Shown one piece after another: positions 53,701-59,962 of a stretch of DNA of 64,000 nt. The number at the start of each line of letters is the position of its first letter. Position 1 is the first letter of the stretch. Under the pieces are notes generated by a model. The model searched no databases. It saw only the letters and a list, made by a program, of their open reading frames with translations, and was not told where the DNA came from. The stretch comes from Arthrobacter sp. SLBN-100 (GTDB taxonomy: Bacteria > Actinomycetota > Actinomycetes > Actinomycetales > Micrococcaceae): contig NZ_VFMY01000001.1 of NCBI RefSeq assembly GCF_006715305.1, positions 4,340,001 through 4,404,000 of the forward strand, given 5' to 3'. The translations under genes and the position numbers were made by a program.

Positions 53701-54478
53701 CCAGCTCCGCGGGCGCGTGGGCCGTGGCCGGGAGCGCGCCTACGCGTACTTCCTGTACCCCTCCGAGAAACCGCTGGGCGAAGTGGCGCTGGAGCGGCTG
53801 AAGGCCGTGGCAACCCACAACGAACTGGGCGCGGGCATGCAGCTGGCCATGAAGGACCTCGAAATCCGCGGTGCCGGCAACCTGCTGGGCGGCGAACAGT
53901 CCGGGCATATCCAGGGCGTGGGCTTCGACCTGTATATCCGTCTGGTGGGCGAGGCGGTGGCGGACTTCCGCGGCGAGGCCGAGGAGAAGGCCGCCGAGAT
54001 GAAGATTGAATTGCCCGTCAACGCGCACCTCCCGCACGACTACGTGCCGGGGGAGAGGCTCCGCCTGGAGGCGTACCGCAAACTCGCAGCCGCCCTCACC
54101 AACGAGGCCATCGACGAAGTCCTCGCTGAGCTCGTGGACAGGTACGGCGAGCCGCCGCTCCCGGCGCAGAACCTGGTGGCCGTGGCCCGCTTCCGGGTGG
54201 GTGCCCGGGAAGCCGGCCTCTCCGACGTCGCGCTGCAGGGCAACTTCATCAAGTTCTCACCTGCCACCCTTCCGGAATCCAAAGTCATGCGCCTGAACCG
54301 GATGTACCCGGGATCCCAGTCCAAGCCGGCCCTGGACGCCGTGCTGATTCCCAAACCGAAAACGGCGAAGATCGGCGGCCGCGACCTGCAGGACGCCGAA
54401 ATCCTGGAATGGGCCAACGGCGTCATCCGCAACATCTTCTCCGACCAGCCTCTCGCCGCTCCGGCAGTCAGCGGTTAG
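50750..54478 (+). CDS. mfd: Transcription-repair coupling factor Mfd
   Basis: 1,242 residues. Removes RNA polymerase stalled at DNA damage and recruits UvrA. The UvrB-like N-terminal region is followed by the RNA polymerase-interacting domain (DHVVHEQHGIGKF near 563), the RecG-like helicase motor with Walker A GDVGYGKTEIAVRAAF (near 714), DEEQRFG (near 823), SATPIPRTL, and DGADKYGLSQLHQLRGRVGRG. A C-terminal TRCF domain closes it. The first 35 residues are an unusual Ser/Gly/Lys-rich extension made of four 15-base repeats (50774-50833). Confidence 0.97.
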   Translation: MSLPGPSTAGKPSTGTSSTGKSSTGKPSVGPSLEGLRRALAADQTFARVRAEAARGFAVRGQDYQISAPAGLRPVLLAEMADGIAAAGGGNGAGPGVVLAVTATGREAEDLTAALRAYLPAASVAEFPSWETLPHERLSPRSDTVGRRLSVLRRLAHPESSTAGPLRVVVAPVRAVVQPVVAGLGELVPVTLRVGQEKPFTEVVRSLADAAYARVDMVTHRGEFAVRGGIIDVFPPTEDHPVRVEFFGDEVDQMRWFAVADQRSLSSPGLHHPTELHAPPCREILITPSVMSRAATLKSQLPAAADMLEKIAGGIAVEGMESLAPVLVDAMVPFVEQLPAGSISVIIEPEKVRTRAHDLAATNEEFLEAAWSTASDGGTAPLDLSSQASAALHSASFRSLTETRTSSLEHGVSWWSITSLAQDEELLPEIDVLNLHAREPRGYQGDVAEMMDFIGSHVRDQWRIVVATEGPGPAQRLAELFHDADIPCARVDSLDHEPQAGIIEVTTAAVGRGFVLDGLKLGLLTEADLLGRTSAGSTKDMRRMPSKRRNAVDPLQLVAGDHVVHEQHGIGKFVELIQRKVAGGGDGVREYLVLEYAPSKRGAPGDRLFVPTDQLDQVTRYVGGDTPVLSKMGGADWASTKSKARKAVKEIAGELIRLYSARMASRGHAFAPDTPWQRELEEAFPYVETPDQLTTINEVKADMEREIPMDRLVSGDVGYGKTEIAVRAAFKAVQDSKQVAVLVPTTLLAQQHYETFTERFSGFPLRVKALSRFQGTKETKETVEGVKSGTVDVVIGTHRLLSKDFEFKDLGLVIVDEEQRFGVEHKEALKKMRTNVDVLAMSATPIPRTLEMSLTGIRETSTLATPPEERHPVLTYVGPYTDKQTSAAIRRELMREGQVFLVHNRVSTIERTAAKIRELVPEARVEVAHGQMSESRLEQIIVDFWEKRFDVLVCTTIIETGLDISNANTLIVDGADKYGLSQLHQLRGRVGRGRERAYAYFLYPSEKPLGEVALERLKAVATHNELGAGMQLAMKDLEIRGAGNLLGGEQSGHIQGVGFDLYIRLVGEAVADFRGEAEEKAAEMKIELPVNAHLPHDYVPGERLRLEAYRKLAAALTNEAIDEVLAELVDRYGEPPLPAQNLVAVARFRVGAREAGLSDVALQGNFIKFSPATLPESKVMRLNRMYPGSQSKPALDAVLIPKPKTAKIGGRDLQDAEILEWANGVIRNIFSDQPLAAPAVSG

Positions 54479-54481
54479 GAC

Positions 54482-55297
54482 GTGATGGGAGGACATCACG
54501 CCGCATCGGGAGCCGCGGCGTGGGTAGCTATTGCTTCAACGGGGCCGTACACCCTGGGCTGGTATCCGCTGGACGCCACCGGCATCCTGATCGGCGGGAT
54601 GGCGACGGCGGGCACCGCCCTGGTGTGCGACTGGGACCACCGGCACAGCACCGTGGCCAATTCCCTGCCGCCGCTGTCCAACGTCATTGCGGTGGGCATT
54701 GAAAATGCCAGCGGGGGGCACCGGCAGGGCACCCACTCCGTGCTCGGGGCTGCCTTCTTTGTGCTGCTGGCGACGTTGGCCGGCCAGGTCCAGCTCCAGA
54801 CCGACTGGGGCCTGCTGTCCGTGGGGGCCGGGCTGCTGTGCATGTTCATGATCAACATCGCGGCGAAGGCGCTCAAGCTTTTCCCGAAGTCCGGGTTCCT
54901 CACCAACTGGATTTTCGGGCTGGTGATGGCCGGACTCGTCACCTGGTATGCCCCGGACCAGTGGACCTGGCTTCCGGTCTCGATGCTTACCGGTGTGGCC
55001 GTCCACATCATCGGTGACCTGGTGACTACCGGCGGGGTGCCCCTGCTCTGGCCGCTGGTGATCCGTCCGCCCAAGGTGCTGCGCCGGATGCCGCTGCTGC
55101 GCACGGTCTGGCGGCCCAACGGCGCCCTGTCGCTGCCGCTGCTGGGGCGTGCAGGGTCGAAGCGTGAATGGCTGCTGCTGATCCCCGTCAGTGCTTACGC
55201 CATGGTGGGGTTGTGTGTGGCGGGCTGGTCAATAGCCCACACTCACTGGACCAGGGTGGCGGCCGCGGCCGAAGCCTGGACCCGCATCTGGTTCTGA
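54482..55297 (+). CDS. Membrane-bound metal-dependent hydrolase (YdjM/DUF457 family)
   Basis: 271 residues with five or more transmembrane segments. The family motifs are the N-terminal MMGGHHAASGAAAW, CDWDHRHSTVANSLPPLS and GGHRQGTHSVLGA, whose His and Asp residues form the metal site. The substrate is unknown; relatives are DNA-damage-inducible inner membrane proteins in enterobacteria. Begins three bases after the mfd stop (GTG 54482, or ATG 54485), so probably co-transcribed with this DNA-repair gene. Confidence 0.87.
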   Translation: MMGGHHAASGAAAWVAIASTGPYTLGWYPLDATGILIGGMATAGTALVCDWDHRHSTVANSLPPLSNVIAVGIENASGGHRQGTHSVLGAAFFVLLATLAGQVQLQTDWGLLSVGAGLLCMFMINIAAKALKLFPKSGFLTNWIFGLVMAGLVTWYAPDQWTWLPVSMLTGVAVHIIGDLVTTGGVPLLWPLVIRPPKVLRRMPLLRTVWRPNGALSLPLLGRAGSKREWLLLIPVSAYAMVGLCVAGWSIAHTHWTRVAAAAEAWTRIWF

Positions 55298-55340
55298 GCC
55301 TGGGGCGCCTGGTGCCAGGCCTGCGCAGGCACCAAACGCG

Positions 55341-55377
55341 AGAGACCCCCTGGACATCGTCCAGGGGGTCTCTTGTC
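55341..55377. terminator. Rho-independent terminator after the DUF457 gene
   Basis: A perfect 14-bp stem (55341-55354 with 55360-55373) around CATCG, followed by TTGTCT. Confidence 0.9.
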
Positions 55378-55459
55378 TATGGGATCGGGAATCCCAACTG
55401 TGCAGCGCTTAGTGTCGTTCTGGAGTGTCAAAACGGCACTTGGTGCTACTTACGTGGGA

Positions 55460-55723
55460 TTAGTGCTCGCCTGCGGAGTCGGAGCGTCCGAGGATGGTCT
55501 GCGGGATCCAGTACGCGAGGGCGAACAGCCCCAGGCAGGCGGCCATGGGCCAGGGGTTGCCGAGCGTGAGGAAGGACAGCGAGTAGATGGCGCCCAGGAA
55601 CAGTGCCATGCAGACCACGAAGAGAAGGATGCTTGTGCCGAGCTTGTTCTCGTTCTGGGGGGTCCGGAGAGCCCCTTCGTGAGACGCCGGGCCCTGGCTG
55701 GAAGCCGTGATCTTGCTGGACAT
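55460..55723 (-). CDS. Hypothetical small membrane protein
   Basis: 87 residues with two hydrophobic helices (ILLFVVCMALFLGAIYSLSFL and PMAACLGLFALAYWIPQTIL) after a polar N-terminus. I do not recognise a family. It lies 51 bases downstream of deoC on the same strand. GAGGAACG before its ATG supports expression, and codon use is like its neighbours. Confidence 0.75.
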   Translation of the reverse strand: MSSKITASSQGPASHEGALRTPQNENKLGTSILLFVVCMALFLGAIYSLSFLTLGNPWPMAACLGLFALAYWIPQTILGRSDSAGEH

Positions 55724-55774
55724 TCGTTCCTCCTTGGCCCCGCGGGCCTCGATCTGTGGCGGCTCCGGTTGCCG

Positions 55775-56500
55775 TCAGTAGGAGGACGAACCCTGTTCAC
55801 CCTTGACGATGGCGATGCCGGAGCTGGCGCCAATACGTGTTGCACCTGCAGCAATCATAGCCTGCGCATCCTCGAGGGACCGCACGCCGCCGGAGGCCTT
55901 GACGCCAAGGCCGGGGCCCACCGTGCGGCGCATCAAGGCCACATCCTCCGCCGTGGCGCCGCCGCCGTTGAAGCCGGTTGAGGTCTTCACGAAGTCGGCG
56001 CCTGCCTCCAGGGCGGCTTCACAGGCCAGGACCTTCTGGCTGTCGTTGAGCAGCGCCGTTTCGATAATGACTTTAAGGACGGCGCCGCTGGCATGCACAG
56101 CCTCCGCCACTGAAGCAATGTCCTCAACCAGCGCGCCCTTGTCCCCCGCGCGGGCGGCCGCGATGTTGATGACCATGTCCACCTCGTCCGCGCCGTCCAG
56201 CACCGCGCCGCGGGCCTCGAACGTCTTGACGTCAGTGGGCGTGGCACCGAGCGGAAAGCCCACCACCGAGCAGGTCAGGACGCCGGAACCCCTGAGAGCC
56301 TTCTTTACGGTCTTGACCCAGAGGGGATTCACGCACACTGACTTGAAGTGGTATTCGGCCGCTTCCGCACAGACCTTCAGGACGTCAGCCTCACCGGCCT
56401 CGGGCTTCAGCAATGTGTGGTCGATGAAGGACGCTATGCTGCCCGGACCCGGGGCGCCGGCGGCGGCTGTTTGAACGGAAGGGGTGGCTTCGTTGCTCAT
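55775..56500 (-). CDS. deoC: Deoxyribose-phosphate aldolase DeoC
   Basis: 241 residues. Class I aldolase cleaving 2-deoxyribose 5-phosphate to glyceraldehyde 3-phosphate and acetaldehyde in deoxynucleoside catabolism. The Schiff-base lysine is in FVKTSTGF (near 175), the partner lysine in VKASGGVR (near 204), and DMVINI precedes. The ATG at 56500 has AGAGGACC upstream. Other deo genes are not adjacent. Confidence 0.96.
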   Translation of the reverse strand: MSNEATPSVQTAAAGAPGPGSIASFIDHTLLKPEAGEADVLKVCAEAAEYHFKSVCVNPLWVKTVKKALRGSGVLTCSVVGFPLGATPTDVKTFEARGAVLDGADEVDMVINIAAARAGDKGALVEDIASVAEAVHASGAVLKVIIETALLNDSQKVLACEAALEAGADFVKTSTGFNGGGATAEDVALMRRTVGPGLGVKASGGVRSLEDAQAMIAAGATRIGASSGIAIVKGEQGSSSY

Positions 56501-56619
56501 GATGGTCCTCTCGGAGGGGCCGGTGGGCCGTGGCGTTGTAACGCCCGTGACTCGTTTCGGGAACCATCTTGCCACAGCGGTGTGCCCCAAGAATTCCGCA
56601 ACGACCTGGGCACTATCGG

Positions 56620-56686
56620 AGCAACGCGGGGTCACCTCCGGCCCATCCTGGGCCCCGCATCGGGCGCGACGTGACCCCGCGTTGCT
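56620..56686. repeat. Long extragenic palindrome with 16-bp perfect arms
   Basis: AGCAACGCGGGGTCAC (56620-56635) is exactly mirrored at 56671-56686. The 35-base loop holds a second hairpin, GGCCCA-TCC-TGGGCC (56640-56654). It begins three bases downstream of the FAD oxidoreductase stop and precedes deoC. It has the two-tier form of a dispersed REP-like element and could terminate transcription. Confidence 0.8.
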
Positions 56687-56688
56687 GC

Positions 56689-57558
56689 TCAGGCGGCGGC
56701 CGGCAGTGCGGGCGGAGCGGCCGGAGCGGATGCCGCGCCCAGGAGCTGGGTGGCGCAGGCGCCCGCCGCGGAAGCCGCGGCCACCAGCAGGCCCAGGCGG
56801 ACGCCGTCGAATGCCGCCGCGTCACCGATCGCCCAAATGCCGGGGATGGACGTGCGGAAGTCCCTGCTGACGACGATCCCGCCGGTAGCCGCGGTCTGCA
56901 GGCCCGCGCTGGCGGCGAGGCCGTCCCGGGACACCCGTTCTTCGGCCAGGACCACCAGGTCTCCGTTCATGCTGCTGCCATCTTCAAAAACAACGCCGGA
57001 GGCCGTGAGGCCTGTGGCTGAGGTACCGGGAACGACGGCGGCCGGCCGGGCGGTGGTGCGGATGGGCCGGACGCCCCTGGCGCGGAGCACCGCTTCTGCC
57101 TGGCCCGCGGCAGCACCTGTGCCCACCAGGATCCCCAGCGGGCGCCTGCCCAGTTCCTTGGTGACTTCGCTGACGGCCTCGCCGATGCGGGCAGCGTCAT
57201 CGATCGTGGAGTAGCTCAAGCAGCGGTTGGCACCCTCCACGGGGCTCGCCACCGGTGCTGATCCGGTGGCGATGACCAGCTGGTCGTAGCTGAATTCCAT
57301 GCCGTCCGCCGTTGCGATGGTCTGGTTCTCGGGGTCGATGTGGCTGGCCGGCTGGCCGAACCGGACAGAGACCTGGGGGAGAAGCGCAAGTTCGAGGAGT
57401 TCCTCGGGGGTATCGTCCCGGTTGCTCAGCACGGTGATGGTGCCGGAGAACCTGGCACGGTGAAGCTGGCTGACGAGGGCCTGGGCAGCGGGGCCCGCCC
57501 CCGCGATGACGATGCGGGTGGCGGGGGCGGTGGAGGTGGAGGGTGCCGGAGCGGACAT
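56689..57558 (-). CDS. Reduced FAD/NAD(P)-dependent oxidoreductase next to the nitrite reductase cluster
   Basis: 289 residues. A pyridine nucleotide-disulfide oxidoreductase fold with an N-terminal dinucleotide motif ([17 protein letters not shown]), the [10 protein letters not shown] motif, a second glycine motif in which GxGxxG is degraded ([17 protein letters not shown]), and [11 protein letters not shown] near the end. It resembles the NirB flavin domain but lacks the segment corresponding to LPYDRVALSK that contacts FAD. Its role is unknown; it may transfer electrons or be catalytically weak. A TACGCT -10 box lies at 57619-57614 and AAAGGG before the ATG. Confidence 0.8.
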   Translation of the reverse strand: MSAPAPSTSTAPATRIVIAGAGPAAQALVSQLHRARFSGTITVLSNRDDTPEELLELALLPQVSVRFGQPASHIDPENQTIATADGMEFSYDQLVIATGSAPVASPVEGANRCLSYSTIDDAARIGEAVSEVTKELGRRPLGILVGTGAAAGQAEAVLRARGVRPIRTTARPAAVVPGTSATGLTASGVVFEDGSSMNGDLVVLAEERVSRDGLAASAGLQTAATGGIVVSRDFRTSIPGIWAIGDAAAFDGVRLGLLVAAASAAGACATQLLGAASAPAAPPALPAAA

Positions 57559-57684
57559 GTGCTGGCCCTTTCGCTGGCGGCCGGTGACCGGCCGGAAGTT
57601 CGTGATGCAACCCAGCGTAGGGCCCTGCTTTTTCCGTAGTGTTTCCCCGCAGTTGCCGTTTAACCAGGCCGTGTTCGCCAGTTT

Positions 57685-57698
57685 TTACCGGCCGGTAA
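57685..57698. promoter_or_regulatory. Perfect 14-bp palindrome upstream of the FAD oxidoreductase gene
   Basis: TTACCGGCCGGTAA lies about 70 bases upstream of the predicted -10 box of the FAD oxidoreductase gene, in the 204-base gap below the NnaR-like gene. Overlapping it, GTAAC-N7-GTGAC forms a direct repeat. Candidate operator, factor unknown. Confidence 0.45.
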
Positions 57699-57762
57699 CA
57701 GAACCCGTGACGCAACTCTCATCCATTCGCCCACCGACACATTGCGGGCCCTGAAGGTTGAG

Positions 57763-58911
57763 CTAGACGCGGATGCGGTAGCCGCGCTTCACCACTGTCT
57801 CCACCAGGCGGCCGTCCGGCAGCGAGGAACGGAGCCGGCTCACGGTCATATCCAGCGCGTGGACGGAACCGCGCAGTTCCAGCAGGTCGGACAGCGATTC
57901 GCGGGACAGGACCGCGCCGCCCGCCCCCAGCAAGGCGCGGAGCAGCAACAGCGGGGCCGGTGCCAGTTCCACGGGCTGGCCGTTGATGCGAAGGCTGCGG
58001 CCGCGCAGCTCGATGTTGCCGGACCTGGTGTCCAGCCGCCGGACGTGGTTCAGGGCAAGGTGCTCGCACACCAGCCTGATAAGGGCACCCATCCGGAAGC
58101 GTTCCGGAATCAGGGGTGTTATGCCCGCGTCCAGCAGGGGCTGCGCGGTGACCGGACCCACCACAGCCGTGGTGACGTTCGTCTTCAGGCTCTCGATCAG
58201 CTGCTTGTAGACGCCCATTTCGTGGGCGGTGCTCCACAGGGCGTCGACGGCGGGTGCACTCGTGAAGGTGAGGACGTCCAGGTTTCCGCTGCACACCGCC
58301 TCTATGAGGCGGGGAAGCCTGTCCTCGCCGTCGGGCTTCACCCAGCGGTACGGGGTGACCGTCAGGACGGTGGCGCCGGACATGCGCAGGCGCTCCAGCT
58401 GCCGGACGTCCGTGTAGCCGTGCAGTTGCACGGCGACGGTTTTGCCCCGGACGCCCTCGGCGAGCAGCATGTCCACCAGTGTTGCCGTGGTTTCGTCGCT
58501 GCTGATTCCGACGTCGGCAAGGCCCGCCGCGCGCACGGCACCGCGGGCTTTGGGCCCACGTACGAACATCCGGCAGGCGCCGAGGGTTTCCAGCAGCTCG
58601 TCGCCGATCCCGAAGGAATCCGCCGCTTCACACCAGCGGCGCATGCCGTAGGCGGTGGTGGCGATGCAGAGGTCCGGCTTGGCAGCGATGATGGCCCGGG
58701 TGTCGTCGATGAGGCGCATGTCCTCCTGTACCGGGGCGATCTTCAGGGCGGGTGCGTGCAGCACTTCAGCGCCGCGGCGTTCGAGGGCCTCGATCAGGTC
58801 CTGGGACCGCCGGTCAGAGGTGACACCGATGCGGAAACCCTCCAGCGGCGCTTCTGCCGCGTCCGGCGTTTCTTCGACCTGCGGTGATTCGGCCGGTGCA
58901 AGTGCATTCAT
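57763..58911 (-). CDS. nnaR: Uroporphyrinogen-III synthase-like protein fused to an OmpR-type DNA-binding domain (NnaR-like)
   Basis: 382 residues. Residues about 15-275 have the HemD (uroporphyrinogen-III synthase) fold. The last 95 are a winged helix of the OmpR/PhoB C-terminal type (LAPAPLLLLRALLGAGGAVL, DMTVSRLRSSL, LVETVVKRGYRI). The same fusion in Mycobacterium and Streptomyces is NnaR, a co-activator with GlnR of nitrate/nitrite assimilation genes. Position next to nirB and cobA supports that role; a residual HemD activity for siroheme is possible. The ATG at 58911 is preferred over an in-frame start at 58929, with AGGA upstream. It begins 14 bases after the cobA stop. Confidence 0.88.
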   Translation of the reverse strand: MNALAPAESPQVEETPDAAEAPLEGFRIGVTSDRRSQDLIEALERRGAEVLHAPALKIAPVQEDMRLIDDTRAIIAAKPDLCIATTAYGMRRWCEAADSFGIGDELLETLGACRMFVRGPKARGAVRAAGLADVGISSDETTATLVDMLLAEGVRGKTVAVQLHGYTDVRQLERLRMSGATVLTVTPYRWVKPDGEDRLPRLIEAVCSGNLDVLTFTSAPAVDALWSTAHEMGVYKQLIESLKTNVTTAVVGPVTAQPLLDAGITPLIPERFRMGALIRLVCEHLALNHVRRLDTRSGNIELRGRSLRINGQPVELAPAPLLLLRALLGAGGAVLSRESLSDLLELRGSVHALDMTVSRLRSSLPDGRLVETVVKRGYRIRV

Positions 58912-58925
58912 GGAGGTCAATCCTT

Positions 58926-59960
58926 TCACGAGCCCAGCAGCGAGGCCGCCAGCCTGTCCAGGTCGGCGGCGGCCTCAGCATGCCCGCGGTTGGCTTCCGC
59001 CACCCGGACCACCTCACCAATGACCAGCACAGCCGGGTTGCTGCAGCCTGCGGCTGCAGTGGTGATGGTGCCCAGGTCCGCGATGGTGGTGCGCTGCCCG
59101 GGCCGGTAGCCGCGTTCAACAACGGCCATCGGCATGTCGGCGCGCATTCCTGCCCGGCGAAGGCCAGCGGCGAGCTGGTGGAGGGTACCGATGCCCATCA
59201 GCACAACGATGGTTCCGCCCAGGCCGGCCAGGTGCTGGTGCTCCTTTTCGGTCAGCGGGGCGTGCCCGGAGACCACGGTGAACATGTGGCTCACTTCACG
59301 GTGCGTAACCGGGATCCCGGCGGCTGCGGGGACGGAGATGGCGCTCGTGACGCCGGAGATGACGCGGACCGGGACGCCTGCCGCCACGCAGGAGGCAACT
59401 TCTTCCCCGCCGCGGCCAAAGACGTAGGGATCGCCGCCTTTGAGCCGGACCACGTTGTTGCCGGCGAGGGCGCTTTCCACCATCAGCTTTTCGATGTCGC
59501 CCTGGCTGACCTTGTGGTGCCCGGGCTTCTTGCCCACATCCACGAGTTCGGCGGAGGTCAGGGACGGCAGGTCCTGGCAGGGGGCCAGGCGGTCATAAAA
59601 GACGACGTCGGCATCGCGCAGCGCCTTGACGGCGCCGACGGTGAGCAGTTCGGTGGTTCCGGGGCCGCCGCCTACCAGCGTGACGTGGCCGACGGGCCCG
59701 GCGGCCGGTTCCGCGGCCACGGGGATGCCCGCTGCGCGGCACCGGTCCAGAAGCGCCTCCCAGCCGGCCTGGCCGTCGTCCACCGCGGCGACCAGGAAGG
59801 GGCGCTCGGGGAGGGGGCCGTCGTGGCCAGCACCCTGGGGGGTGCTGAGGCGGTAGACGACGGCGCCGGCGGCCTCGTAGCGGCGTACTGCCTGCCGGGC
59901 TGCGTGGTCCGAACCGGCGACCAGGACGTCGCGGCCGGTGAGGTCGATGGTGAGCTGCAT
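58926..59960 (-). CDS. cobA: Uroporphyrinogen-III C-methyltransferase CobA
   Basis: 344 residues. Uses two SAM to make precorrin-2, the first step to siroheme, the cofactor of NirB. The methyltransferase domain (about 85-335) has VTLVGGGPGTTELLTVGAVKAL, VFYDRLAP, RLKGGDPYVFGRGGEE and SGVTSAISVPAAAGIPVTHR. The first 85 residues (VLVAGSDHAARQAVRRYEAAGAVV) look like a degenerate precorrin-2 dehydrogenase remnant of a CysG-like fusion. The ATG at 59960 is chosen for GAGGC six bases upstream. It starts three bases after the nirB stop. Confidence 0.94.
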   Translation of the reverse strand: MQLTIDLTGRDVLVAGSDHAARQAVRRYEAAGAVVYRLSTPQGAGHDGPLPERPFLVAAVDDGQAGWEALLDRCRAAGIPVAAEPAAGPVGHVTLVGGGPGTTELLTVGAVKALRDADVVFYDRLAPCQDLPSLTSAELVDVGKKPGHHKVSQGDIEKLMVESALAGNNVVRLKGGDPYVFGRGGEEVASCVAAGVPVRVISGVTSAISVPAAAGIPVTHREVSHMFTVVSGHAPLTEKEHQHLAGLGGTIVVLMGIGTLHQLAAGLRRAGMRADMPMAVVERGYRPGQRTTIADLGTITTAAAGCSNPAVLVIGEVVRVAEANRGHAEAAADLDRLAASLLGS

Positions 59961-59962
59961 GC

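Noticed and set aside
51944..54037. Nearly 700-codon open frame antisense to mfd
   Set aside because: A shadow of codon bias in a highly conserved gene. The His/Gly/Val-rich composition is typical of antisense frames.
57695..57711. A second GlnR box near the FAD oxidoreductase gene
   Set aside because: GTAAC and GTGAC are 12 bases apart instead of 11 and no GAAAC partner is in phase.
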